A DNA stretch of 64,000 nucleotides from Haliclystus octoradiatus (Eukaryota > Cnidaria > Staurozoa > Stauromedusae > Haliclystidae). The notes under the pieces are model-generated. The model did no database searches. It saw only the letters and a program-made list of their open reading frames with translations, and was not told the DNA's origin. Positions 10,140 through 20,023 of this stretch are shown here, in pieces. Made by a program: the position numbers and the translations under genes. Where the stretch lies: contig OU744450.1 of NCBI GenBank assembly GCA_916610825.1, positions 24,884,850-24,948,849 of the forward strand, given 5' to 3'. Position 1 is the first letter of the stretch, and each line of letters opens with the position of its first letter.

Positions 10140-10184
10140 GGTCTGACACGTGTTTCGTTCCTGCCAAGGAACTCATTAGAGACC
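10140..10184 (-). ncRNA. Hammerhead ribozyme, core mutated (CUAAUGA)
   Basis: Same fold, but G5 of the invariant core is A (CUAAUGA). G5 is essential in all characterised hammerheads, so this unit should not self-cleave. Stems I, II and III and the GAAA and GUC elements are intact. Confidence 0.8.
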
Positions 10185-10325
10185 TTTCTTATGTCGTAGC
10201 TCGTCATGCATCGCGCCTGAAATCCCGCTAACGAATTGTAGAGATGATGACAACCTCGGTGCATATCGCATGCGCAGTCCCGGTTGAATAACAACGTGAT
10301 TGAATAATCAATTGATAAAGCGGCT

Positions 10326-10370
10326 GGTCTGACACGTGTTACGTTCCTGCCAAGGAACTCATTAGAGACC
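10326..10370 (-). ncRNA. Hammerhead ribozyme, two core mutations
   Basis: Carries CUAAUGA like its neighbour and GUAA in place of GAAA. Stems still pair. Predicted inactive. It is the 5'-most unit on the minus strand; the sequence beyond it diverges after about 60 bases. Confidence 0.78.
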
Positions 10371-10451
10371 TTTTTGATGTCGTAGCTCGTCAGGCATCGC
10401 ACCTGAAGCCCAGCCAAGGAATATTGAACAGTATATACGAGGAACATGTGA

Positions 10452-10463
10452 TTTAATACGGCA
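10452..10463. repeat. Target-site duplication, right copy
   Basis: TTTAATACGGCA, identical to 9650-9661. Confidence 0.75.
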
Positions 10464-11084
10464 AATCATGGGTAGAGCTAGACTGTTTAACGAGGCAAGA
10501 TGTGAGGAGTCTTCGATAATAAGCTTTTGTGGCTGCCGCGGCTAAATTCGAACAGCGTTTGTACATTTTACTTCATTCCAAATTCATATCGAAACTCGAC
10601 AATGTTAACCACGAAAAGCACCAATAAAGAACATTTAATTTACAGGCGAAAGGGTGGATATAAACTTCGATAATATGCTTGTGGCTGTCGCGCAAACTGT
10701 CATACGATCGAATCCCATGTGATAAAATACTGCCCTGTGATTGGCCAGGTAGATTTTTTCCTGCTTGGCAGCACTTTGCTAGCTGAATTTTATCAGGCCC
10801 TCATCGAAGCGTCTGCGTGGAGTTGAGGGTCTTTATGGAATGAGGCTACAAATATTTTATTCAGGCCAAAATTGATACCCCAAATATTTTTTATCGAAGC
10901 ATATTTTAAGATTGATTACAATTTCATGTACTTAAATCCACTTTTTTGCTCGTTGAAAACAATACCTCAAATTTTTTGGAAATTGTGAAATAGATGCCTC
11001 GAAATGTTTCGAAGACCATGAAAAGGTATCCTCAATAATTGGCACCTCCCCTTATACCAACCATTTGAAGTTACCCCCTCCCCA

Positions 11085-11877
11085 GATACATAGAGATTAT
11101 TGATTCCATGTATTTTGATTCTATATCTACAGGAGACTTGCGGGTTAAATGAAACAGGTACGATTCTCAATATGATATGTACCTATACACAGAGTCTAGG
11201 CCATTTTACATTACTATGTATAGAGAGAGAATCAAAGTTGTTTGTTTCTATTCATTAGAATTTGAGATTAATTTGTGGACTGCATGAATAGCCGATAAGG
11301 TCTTGGTTTTATAATGTGTTTTTGGTTTTGATTCCATAAATGTGTTCAACTTTGAAGCATATCTCCTGATAACACTGGGTAGATGGTGTTAGATCAATTT
11401 TGTTGAGTGATATTCGAAAGCTCAAAAAGCTCAACACAATACTTTTATACAGCCGCATCTATATATGTAGATACGTTGTAATATTCTAAGGCGTGATCAA
11501 TTTATCTAAATGAATTAATTTGTTTATCCTATATAGAGTCAAGTGGATGGTCAGAATGGTATAGGCCTTGGCCCTGCTCTGATATATGTCCACTCATGGG
11601 TCAAATAGAAAGTCGAACATGTATAAACAGAGAATGCAATGCGAAGTGTAACCGAAATGCCGTCAATAGAGCTTTTCGTTGCAGAGCTGAAGAATGCCAT
11701 GGTATGCCTTTCATTTATAAAATGAAGCGCCTTTATAATAATCATTTATATTGTTGTTATTACTATTACTGAAGTTATTCCTTTTGAAAAAATTATGAAT
11801 GTTTCAGCATCAACATTATTATTTTGATCAGACATGTATCAATATCACAATTCTCTAATGTTGATGATGTCACTTGC
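11085..11877. other. No gene seen
   Basis: AT-rich sequence between the G-ended element and the gypsy element. No convincing coding frame, RNA gene or repeat was recognised. Confidence 0.45.
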
Positions 11878-11881
11878 GTGC

Positions 11882-12046
11882 TGTTATGCAGGTACTTATA
11901 GCTATTAAACTAGGAGAGCAGAATAATACGACCAAGCTCGTTCAGATATCAGAATAGAATTTAAGTTATAATATAAAATGACAGGGGTTACAACAGAGGA
12001 GAGGGGAAGCCGATATTACAATATGCAAATATGCATTGGCATAACA
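11882..12046 (-). repeat. 3' LTR of the gypsy element
   Basis: Begins TGTTATG and ends CATAACA, perfect short inverted ends. It matches 17942-18107 except for about four substitutions and one base missing. It follows a purine-rich tract on the minus strand. Confidence 0.95.
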
Positions 12047-12056
12047 TACCCCCGCT
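12047..12056 (-). other. Polypurine tract
   Basis: Minus strand AGCGGGGGTA directly before the 3' LTR, the usual site for plus-strand priming in LTR elements. Confidence 0.6.
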
Positions 12057-12257
12057 TATAAAAAAAAATCACCGCACCGGTGATTAACATCTAAATATTA
12101 AAATTTAATAATAGCATAAAGTAAAAATAGATAATTATAATAAAATATTGTGAATAATTAAAAAATATATATTGTGATTGTTCAATAAAGTGTAAAATAT
12201 TTAACCAGAAAATAACTAGTAGGTAGCTATGAAATGTTTAATTTTAAATTAGATCTT

Positions 12258-12840
12258 TTAATTATTTGAATCTTTAATATCTTTATGGTACTTATTAATT
12301 AATAACAGGACAGCTTTGCTTCTTAATGATTTGCTAGGCTCCCAAGTAGCGTCTGTCACGGGATAGTCTTTCCATTTTACCAAATAACTCATACCACGTC
12401 CACGCTTGCGGCAGTCTAGTATGGCTTCAATTGGGTAATATCCATCCGGTAGTTGTTCTTCATGATCATCCGATTTAAAGTCACTGCGATGATCAATCCA
12501 AGGTTCCAGATTACTTACATTGACATCTTGTGGAGCATACGTGTACACGGTTGATTGTCTTACGACACGATAAAAATTATTACCAAGTGATTCTACTATT
12601 TTATACGGTCCATCAAAAGCAGGTGTAATTTGGAAGAGACATTGTCACTACGTTGATGGAAACGTTTTCTAACTAAATCTCCGATGTTAAATATAACATG
12701 ACGAACGCGTTTATCAACTTGTTTTTTCATAGATTTAGCTGCTAGTTGATTATGATGACGTACAACTGCATGCGCTTTTACTGCAAGTTCTGCAAAATGT
12801 GTAGTAGTAAATGGTTCATTTGGATGGACGGTGTCTAATT
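12258..12840 (-). pseudogene. gypsy integrase C-terminus and chromodomain, frameshifted
   Basis: On the minus strand the integrase tail resumes after the LINE insertion (FAELAVKAHAVVRHHNQLA, then a GDLVRKR segment). A one-base shift occurs near 12640, and the frame then continues through FDGPYKIVE to a chromodomain (YYPIEAILDCRKRGRG, YLVKWKDYP, ATWEPSKSL) ending at TAA 12258. Chromodomains at this place mark the chromovirus branch of Ty3/gypsy and direct integration to modified histones. Apart from the shift the chromodomain looks complete, with the aromatic residues Y, W and W. Confidence 0.8.
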
Positions 12841-12847
12841 GACTATG

Positions 12848-13201
12848 TATGTATGTATGTATGTATTTTATTTGTCAACAATGGTGACAGGCAAATACAG
12901 GGAAACTTGTGGTTCCCACTTATGTAAAGCCGTTAAAAAAGTTAAGATATGTTATGGCATATATAAAAGATAAAAGTTTTACAAACAAAAATTGCTACTC
13001 AAATATTTACAAGGCATTTAGAACTATCTAGCTAAGTTAAAAAGGTTACAAGATAAAATTTAAAGGTTACGACATTTGTACTAAAGTACTTACAAGGCAT
13101 TTTGATCTATGCTAGCTAAAGAACGTTTGAATTCTGGCACTGTCTTTGAAGTAACACATTTCTCTGGCAGAGAATTCCACCAAGGTATGATTCGTAAGGT
13201 A
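12848..13201 (-). mobile_element. 5'-truncated LINE nested in the gypsy integrase gene
   Basis: A 354-bp insertion flanked by the 8-bp direct repeat TGACTATG (12840-12847 and 13202-13209). On the minus strand it begins within a LINE ORF2 C-terminus (WWNSLPEKCVTSKTVPEFK, stop at 13090), followed by a 3' UTR and a short (ACAT)n tail. Removing it restores a continuous gypsy frame across the site, showing the insertion came later. The WNSLP signature and ACAT tail match the LINE at 36057-38036. Confidence 0.85.
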
Positions 13202-13740
13202 TGACTATGCGTATTAGCTTCACGCCAAAATAATTCATAAAACGGTGATACTTTAGTATGTGCATTAGGCGTTGTATTATAAGCATAAGCAATGTGTGGT
13301 AAAAATTCATTCCACGAAGTATACTCTGGATTAACATAATGTTTGAGCATATTGATGACGTCAGCATTTCGTCGCTCCGTCCGCCCATTACAACGCGGAT
13401 GGTACGGAGCAGTAAATCTTTGAGTAAACTTTAGTCTAGTAGCAATAGCATTCATTAATTCATTTCGAAATGCACTACCACGATCAGTTAAAATTTCTTT
13501 AGGCATACCATAATGTAAAAATACATGATTAACTAAAAATTTTGCTACAGATGCAGCATCGGTAGACTTAGTAGCTTTTAATATAGTGAATCGACTAAAA
13601 TGTTCAATAAAAACCAAGATATGTCGATGTCCTTTAGCGCTTGGTGGCGATAGTGGACCAATATGATCTAGACTAATCCGATCAAAAGGTTGATCTGCAG
13701 ATAGCGGATTAAGAGTGCCAGATTCTGCAACACAAGGTTT
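13202..13740 (-). pseudogene. gypsy integrase catalytic core
   Basis: Integrase core reading FIEHFSRFTILKATKS, MPKEILTDRGSAFRNE with the second catalytic Asp, a YHPRCNGRTERRNADV segment with the catalytic Glu, and TTPNAHTKVSPFYELF. The first catalytic Asp lies just upstream of 13617 in another frame, because a shift near 13700-13740 separates it from the zinc-binding domain. At 13202 the frame runs into the nested LINE, making a chimeric reading frame that ends at 13090 and is not functional. Confidence 0.85.
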
Positions 13741-16052
13741 TTATTAAACTGACACGTCGGACAAGAGCCAACATAGTCTTTAACGTCATAATAAGCTTTA
13801 GGCCAATAATATTTATCAACAAGACGTGCCCAGGTTCGTTTTTGTCCTAGATGACCAGGTGTAGGTATATCATGCAATTCTGTTAAAATAGCTGCACGTA
13901 AAGTGATAGGTACGTATAATTGTACTCTAGAAGCGCCATTAGAAATACGATATACTAAACCTCCAATTAAACGAAATATCTTAGAACGATATATATCTTG
14001 TTTGGAAGGCTTAGGAATATTAGTTAAATTAATATTATTAGATATAGCTAAATTGTAATTAGTAATTCTGTCTAAGCTTTCCGTTATGGAAAAAATAATC
14101 GGATCATCCGATTGCTCTTTGATTAAATTAATATCAACATTGTTCGGATTGGATAAAGAAGTAATGCCAACATGAATAGTTGATGGATCTATAATATCAG
14201 TTGATATTGAATCAGTAGTAAATAACACTTTGTTTATAGCATCGTTTTCGTAAATCCTTGATAAAGCATCGGCGTCATAATTCTCCTTACCAGGTCGATG
14301 TACAATCTTCATAAAACCAATATATTCTTGTAAAAGTAAACTCCAACGTACAAGTCGTGATATAGTATGTTTAGTGATGAATAGCCAGACCAATGCAGAA
14401 TGATCTGTGATGACTTTGATAAAGCAGCGGTAATAGCCAGTCATACCCAAAAATCTCTGTAAAGCTTTCACTTTTGCAGTTCGTTTAGTGTCAATAATAG
14501 TGTCAGGACAAGGAATATCTAACATCGATTGAATTTTGTCTGGATCAGCAGTAATACCTTTTTCTGATATGTTGAAACCAAGATAAGTTACTTCCTTCCT
14601 TGCAAAATAACATTTTGATAATTTAATTTTCAAGCCAGATTTATGAAATTGTGACAAAACTTGCGTTAAATGACGTAAATTTTCATCAAAAGTATAAGAG
14701 TATACAACAATGTCATCAAGATAAACAGAAACAAAATTACTATCAAGAGGTTTTAAAATTTTAGTCATACCTCTTTGAAAAGTTGCAGGAGCATTAGATA
14801 GACCAAATGGCAAAACATTCCACTCCACGTGCATATCTTCAAATGTAAATGCGGTAAAAGGCTTGCTACATTCATCTACTGCGATTTGCCAGTAACCAGA
14901 AACTAAATCTAATGTCGTTAACCATCTTTTATCAGTTGCACGATGTAACAAATCTTCTACTAATGGTATCTGATAGGCATCAGGTATAGTGACTTTATTT
15001 ATAGGCCGATAATCAATACACATACGTTTTGTACCATCTTTCTTCTTAGCCAATACAACGTTCGCAGAATGTGGACTTACACTTTCTCTCAAAACATTCT
15101 TATCTAATAAATTTTGTATTTCAGAGCGAATAAAGGTTTCCTCGTCCGTAGAATGTCGAGTACGTTTGTTAAATTTGAACGGATTGACATTATCGATTAT
15201 AATCCGATGTTTAATATCGTTACATTTGCCAATCTGGCCATCCACTTCATAAATAGTATTAGAGTGAGTTTGTAATAATTTGGTTAGTAATGATTGTGAT
15301 TCTGTATCAAGACCATCACTTTTAATTTCATTGTGCCAATGACTGTCTGGTGAATCTATTGGGTAATATTGATCATCTACTTTAGGACTGAAATCATTCT
15401 CATCAGCATTAGCAGATATACATAAAGTAGTTGATTGTAAAGAAGATTCTATAATAGTAATGTTATGGCTATTAATAGTATTTTTAGTTAAACTTTCGAT
15501 CCTGTAACAAGGGATCTCAAGAGCATGCGAACCACGCCCAATACTTAAATAATTATGATCAGGGTTAAATGGTCCCCAGTGGCGTCGGACAGATAAAAAA
15601 TCATTACCAACAAGAATGGTACAATGAAGATCTTTGATAACATGTAACAATAAATCAAAACTAATATTACCAATCGTACATAAAATTCGGCAAGTGCCTA
15701 GAGTAGTGATAGTACTAGTGGAGCATCCATCGATCCAAGACAAATTTTTCCGTGAATGTGTATTTATGTCATGATATAAATTATGTTCTTTGATAAATTG
15801 AAGTGAAACTAAAGATAATTGAGATCCTTGATCTAATAATGAAGTGATATGTTGATTGCTGTAAATAATGGGAATTTCCAATTTTGATAAGTCCATTCCA
15901 TCAACAATAACAGCATCGGATTGTAATTCGGCAAGGGTTGGCAACGTTGTATTGCAGTAGCCGACTTGTACGACCTGGCAAGGAATATCGTTCTTTCCAG
16001 GTCTAATAGAGAGATTGGTGGATGGCTGACCTATGCTATTCACCCTTAACAA
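13741..16052 (-). pseudogene. gypsy pol: protease, reverse transcriptase, deleted RNase H, integrase zinc finger
   Basis: A long minus-strand frame. The protease region has LLDQGSQLSL, with Gln where the family has Ser or Thr (D-S/T-G), so the protease is probably dead. RT follows with VVLAKKKDGTKRMCIDYRPI, TLDLVSGYWQI, LPFGLSNAPATFQR and the catalytic VYLDDIVVYS. After FLGMTGYYRCFI the sequence jumps directly to KVITDHSALVWL. The connection segment and N-terminal RNase H, roughly 90-100 residues with catalytic acidic residues, are deleted in frame. The integrase HHCC finger is present (HDIPTPGHLG and CPTCQ). Confidence 0.88.
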
Positions 16053-17810
16053 AAATCCACTTTGGTACCAGTAGTAGCATCCTCAGGACGATGTTGAACT
16101 GTATAGCTGTTGGCTTCGGTGTTGTCTCACTGAATGCTTTCCCTTCAGCCTCTGCAGCAGTACGGCGAATTTCGAACGCAGCTAAACAATTATAATGGCG
16201 ATGACCATACTGATGACAGGTACTACAAAATGGTGGACACCACATATCATTGTCATAAAATCTCCAGCCATCATTGTATTCAATGTAAGGTCGTTAGATC
16301 TTTTTGTCGACTTTTGGACCTTGAAATTTTCTGTTGTTGCGACGTATATCCATATATGTTCGTCCATTACGGAACGAATGGGATGCTGACGATTTAGGCG
16401 TTGATTTTTGAGTTTGGATAGATCCAACGGTAGCAATGTCAGTACAGTGTTCAAGAATTGGGACTTTGACAGGATCAGGGCCAGACTTTAGCGAATAAGC
16501 CTTGGCAACCTTAAGCCAACTTTCTGATTTTTCTGCCGTTTTCATTAAAAGCTCAAGAGTAGTTGGGACGACGTCGGCCTCTCCAAGAACCAAGGGTTTT
16601 ACCTCGTCAGCTAAACCCATGAATATGTAGTGGCATTTCCTCTCTTCAGACATATTAGAGTCAGAGCGACGACAATACTTCAAGACTCATTCCTTATGTT
16701 GTTGGATGGTGTGGTCCTTTTGTTTAATACTTGATAAAATCATAGTGGCTTGATTGGATAGTTTTTTCGGCATGAATTTAGCAACAAATGCCGTGTGGAA
16801 TAATTGCCAATTGGAAGTAACCATGTCCGATAAATTGTCGAACCATATCGTAGCTGGCGTATCATTCTTTAATAAACTATACAAAAGGGCTGGCTTGTCG
16901 ACGTCAGCAACACGAGTACTACGGCAATAATGATCAAATTTTTAAGCCATTCGGCACCGTCTTCTATTGGGTCAATGAATGTCCCGTCCGTATTAACTTC
17001 AATCTCCGTAAGACCGCTGAATGTTGAAGGGGGCTTCAACTTCACCGAAGCATGACCACGCGTGACATCATCTAATTTTTTGGTCTTTGCTAAATAATAC
17101 TGGGTTTGAGTTCGTTGATTCTTGCAAGTAGGACAGGTACAATCAATGGCGTGTATCGAGTGATAGGGACCAACATACAATGCCTCTGAAATGGATCCCG
17201 CAGGACTTGAAGGAGATGACTGCAGTGGACCTTGTGTGGCTTGGGTATGCGTGACACCATATGTGGTAGCCTGTGGGACATTGGTTTGCCCACGGAAGTG
17301 TTCGAATTGCGTGGCAATATGATTTAAGATATAGTTCAATTGACTATTATGATTGGCTTGTTGAGAAGCAATAACGCTTGAAAAACGCTGTTCAAGGCCA
17401 ATAAATTTTTCATTGAACGCTGCTGTTTGAGCGTTCAAATGTTCTGTTAATATTTGATTGAAGCGATCTGAAAACAAATGAAAGGCATCGGCAAATAGAT
17501 GTCTGATGTCTTCCGGAATTCCCTCAAGCAAATTCAAATATGCCCCACTGTCGGCAAAGGAAGGCTTGACGTCACGTTTCCATTCAAAACAACATTTGGT
17601 TGTTGAGCGAATATATGTGCAATTGTTTTCAGTAGCCAATTTACGTGCTAAATCAGTATAAGGATAAGGTAAAATTAGCTCAAAAGTATCTACAATCGGC
17701 GATAATTCTAACATAAATTGACGCACTGCAGCACGGGATTCATCCAAAATTTGTGCAGCAACCATAGCTAATGTATCGGTATCATCGTATTCATTAGGTG
17801 TGGTATCCAT
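16036..17810 (-). pseudogene. gypsy gag, broken
   Basis: The start is an ATG at 17810 after a leader next to the right LTR. The first 300 codons are open, then the frame shifts near 16880. The second frame carries capsid-like sequence (LLKNDTPATIWFDNLSD, KFMPKKLSNQA), with stops near 16687 and 16294. The end has a CCHC zinc knuckle (CSTCHQYGHRHYNC, spacing C-X2-C-X4-H-X4-C), the RNA-packaging motif of gag nucleocapsids. It overlaps the beginning of pol by a few bases. Confidence 0.8.
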
Positions 17811-17924
17811 AGTTGTAAATAAATAATCAGAATATAAACCAAAGTAAGTTGCTTAAAACCACTGAAGTTATATACCAATAAAATAGCAAAGATAAATACC
17901 AAACTATAATAATAACTAAATAAT

Positions 17925-17939
17925 CCGTATCGGGCTCCA
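17925..17939 (-). other. Primer binding site
   Basis: Minus strand TGGAGCCCGATACGG, two bases inside the 5' LTR. It begins TGG, complementary to a tRNA 3' CCA end. The priming tRNA was not identified. Confidence 0.7.
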
Positions 17940-17941
17940 AT

Positions 17942-18107
17942 TGTTATGCGGGTACTTATAGCTATTAAACTAGGAGAGCAGAATAATACGACCAAGCTCG
18001 TTCAGATATCAGAATAGAATCCAAGTTATAATATAAAATGACAGGGGTTACGAACAGAGGAGAGGGGAAGCCGATATTACAATATGCAAATATGCATTGG
18101 CATAGCA
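17942..18107 (-). repeat. 5' LTR of the gypsy element
   Basis: TGTTATG at one end and CATAGCA at the other. Nearly identical to 11882-12046. The outside flank GTGC matches the left flank. Confidence 0.95.
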
Positions 18108-18111
18108 GTGC

Positions 18112-18911
18112 GCATAAATGAGTTCAATTTTGTAAACTTCAAATCAAAAATTGTGAAAAGATATTAATAATTTTATTTATTTTAGATTCAATTAATATTC
18201 TAGAAAAACCTCAATCGGGACAGAAAATGAGCAAGAGTCTAATGTAATTAATGATTTGTCTACCAGTATTAAAACCATTTCAATAATAAATATAATATTC
18301 ATGTATTCGTATCAGTAAGTTTCTACTTATTAATTGCGTAATAAAAGTATAAGTGATAAATAGACGTTGTTTGTGCTTTCGACATTGCTTATGTCATCTC
18401 CAGAAATTTATTTAAAAAGAAAAATTATCTAAAATACATGAGTTTAAAAGTGTTAAAGTTAGAATCGGGATTCGCTAATAACAATAGCTAATTTTCAAGA
18501 ACAATAACTTTTCAATATGCTACTGGGAAAAGCCGAGATTTGATTGAGTCAGACTAAGATATTATAATAGAACCAAGATAGTCTAACTCAGATTTGAGTT
18601 TTAAAGAATTTTATATAGGCCATTATCTTACCTTTGTGAAAATCAACCAAATAAAATTTACTTAACATCCGTAAGTATTGACTAATTCAACTTTAAAAAC
18701 AACATCTTCGTCCGACATCAATAACAACCTCAAAAATCTATCCTTGCTGACCCAATAGATATCATTTCCAAACATTTTGATCTGTTCTGACACATCAGAA
18801 TCACTGAGAATTGAACTCAGTGAATTAAGATCATCTCGTTTTGATGTGAAAAAATTTCCGGATGTCAGATCATCAATCAAACAGAATCGGGTTTCATAAT
18901 TTCATCTGAAC
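18112..18911. other. No gene assigned
   Basis: AT-rich. A minus-strand open stretch of about 75 codons at 18662-18890 (SDVSEQIKMFGNDIYWVSK) has amino-acid composition compatible with protein but no recognisable family or good splice sites, so it is not called as a gene. The 16-bp target duplication of the next SINE ends this stretch. Confidence 0.4.
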
Positions 18912-19279
18912 TATAACGGAGGATTAGCTCAGATGGCAGAGCAACCGAGCTTCAGATCGGATCATATCTGATCGACTGTGGTTCAAATCCCCCTAAGGTC
19001 AACTCAGCCTTGACTTTATCTGAAACCTCAAATGAGTACCATCTGAGGATGGCGGATGGAATGGTCCAGAGGGAATTGCTTTGTGAGTAGCTGCGGCGCA
19101 TCGTTGCGCATTGACAATTAAGACCTATCTGCCATGAATTCTGTTGAAATTGATCTGCAGTGTCGCGGCTGAGGTCAACAAAGAGCGTTTAAACTCATTG
19201 CTCTCAGTTAAAAAAGCCACTCATCTAGAAATAGAGGAGCGGTACGGGTGCCTTCGGTAGGGCGACACCGTCTACATTT
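18912..19279 (+). mobile_element. tRNA-derived SINE, copy 1, with perfect 16-bp target duplication
   Basis: The head GGAGGATTAGCTCAGATGG resembles a tRNA 5' half with a pol III A box (TAGCTCAGATGG). A B box follows (GGTTCAAATCC). The body and tail (GCCACTCATCTAGAAATAG, CGGTACGGGTGCCTTCGG) are shared with the three other copies. It is flanked by a perfect direct repeat, ATAATTTCATCTGAAC, at 18896-18911 and 19280-19295, which defines the unit. No protein is encoded; mobilisation by a LINE is inferred. Confidence 0.9.
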
Positions 19280-19339
19280 TATAATTTCATCTGAACCGCG
19301 AGAATAAATGTTTTACTTTTCACAAGAAACTATAAGTTT

Positions 19340-19530
19340 GTAACCTTGTAAGTTTGTAAACGGGGCCTTATCGTTTGTTTTCAGCCCGAATGCTTAGATC
19401 AGCTTTAAATTATTCAACTTGGGTAGGCAGGTTACTCTGGTTGCCCTTGTAAACACACAACACATTTTAATTCGGAAAGGCGAGTAGCTCGCCTACCCGG
19501 ATAACTCGCCTTTCTTGTAAACAAGGCCTT
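19340..19530. repeat. Short inverted-repeat element
   Basis: TTTGTAAACGGGGCCTTA near 19353 is mirrored imperfectly within itself and repeated as CTTGTAAACAAGGCCTT near 19513. Two CTACCC / GGGTAG stretches lie between. A small foldback element is likely, boundaries uncertain. Confidence 0.4.
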
Positions 19531-19809
19531 GAGTATTACTGTGATATTGATTCACATTTAACAATAGAATATCGTTAATTGAATTAGTCAATAAGTCATT
19601 GCTATAAATAAATGAAGTTATTTCAGTTCCGCAAATACACTTATTTGTACTGCATGCTTATATAGATGTAATGTGCATTTTTGACACATCTTTTGATGTT
19701 CTTTAACCACGTTCTGTATATTCCAATACGAAAATTGAGGAAACTGATTGAAGATTGAGCTCTATTTATTTGATTTTGCCTTTTTGGATTTTGTTATGCC
19801 CTTGTGCAG

Positions 19810-20023
19810 AGTTTGGAAAATATGACTTTCAATCAATCACCGTCAATAGACTCTTGGGATTCAAATGTCAGATTCCAATACAAACTACTATTAATTTATT
19901 CGTTAATATTAGATTTGGATGCCGGATTCCTTTCTACGTTGACGCATTCAGCAATACAATACATTTCTATACGCTCCAACCGACGTGTACCAGTCCCATT
20001 TGAAGTCTCTGAATCAGGTCAAG
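19810..20023 (+). CDS. Internal exon, extracellular part of PAN/FReD-type gene (candidate)
   Basis: An open 214-base stretch between an acceptor (CTTGTGCAG) and a strong donor (CAAG|GTAAGC), phase 0 at its start and phase 1 at its end. The start phase fits the first exon at 6975-7310; the end phase fits both 23652 and 25505. The peptide (SLENMTFNQSPSIDSWDSN, later SNRRVPVPFEVSESGQ) matches no family I recognise; it has N-glycosylation-type sites and a hydrophobic strand around its middle. A second frame is open for much of the stretch but ends in a stop before the donor. It is called an exon from splice-site and phase fit only. Confidence 0.45.

Larger units (their letters stand above)
9662..10451 (-). 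mobile_element. Retrozyme-like tandem array with hammerhead ribozymes
   Basis: About 3.6 tandem units; equivalent points lie 186, 190 and 186 bases apart (9764, 9950, 10140, 10326). Each unit carries a hammerhead motif on the minus strand. The array is flanked by the 12-bp direct repeat TTTAATACGGCA. On the minus strand the inserted sequence ends AATCAATAAATA at the 3' side, an A-rich end like that of a LINE-mobilised RNA. Known metazoan retrozymes are short tandem units of this size with type I hammerheads, which release small circular RNAs and carry no protein-coding genes. The assignment is an inference from this architecture. Unit frames are incidentally stop-free on the minus strand. Confidence 0.82.
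9298..11084. mobile_element. Inverted-repeat element with G-rich ends, host of the ribozyme array
   Basis: The left end GGGGGGTAACTCAAG (from about 9302) is mirrored by GTTACCCCCTCCCC near 11071-11084. An inner block is also mirrored: GACTCCACGAAGACGCTCC with GAGGGCC and TTCAGCTAGCAAAGTG at 9420-9480 has its reverse complement at about 10785-10855. Without the ribozyme insertion the element would be about 1 kb. No transposase was seen. Related G-rich-ended elements are at 25763-26066 and 33522-33799, sharing the string TATACGGGGACGT between those two. Confidence 0.6.
11882..18107 (-). mobile_element. Ty3/gypsy LTR retrotransposon with chromodomain, degenerate
   Basis: Complete in outline: LTRs of 165-166 bases at both ends, a 4-bp target duplication GTGC (11878-11881 and 18108-18111), a primer binding site next to the right LTR, a purine tract next to the left LTR, then gag, protease, RT, RNase H and integrase, and a C-terminal chromodomain, all reading on the minus strand. 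The LTRs differ at about four bases and one indel, so insertion was fairly recent, yet gag has a frameshift and stops and pol has a deletion and frameshifts. A 5'-truncated LINE is nested inside the integrase region at 12848-13201. Confidence 0.92.

Noticed and set aside
9745-10440. CRISPR-like array
   Set aside because: Whole 186-bp units are repeated without unique spacers, and the context is an animal genome.
9673-10447. Open frames of 105 and 171 codons as a repeat protein gene
   Set aside because: They arise from the 186-bp ribozyme units being stop-free in one frame; the copies differ by core-ribozyme and frame-shifting changes rather than coding constraint. Kept only as a speculative finding.
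18662-18890. Minus-strand open stretch with protein-like composition
   Set aside because: No recognisable family, no convincing donor or acceptor, and a stop directly at the only upstream AG. Too weak to call.
18918-18990. Possible tRNA gene (A and B boxes present)
   Set aside because: The sequence is the tRNA-derived head of a SINE present in four copies, with no proper acceptor stem and a continuing conserved body.
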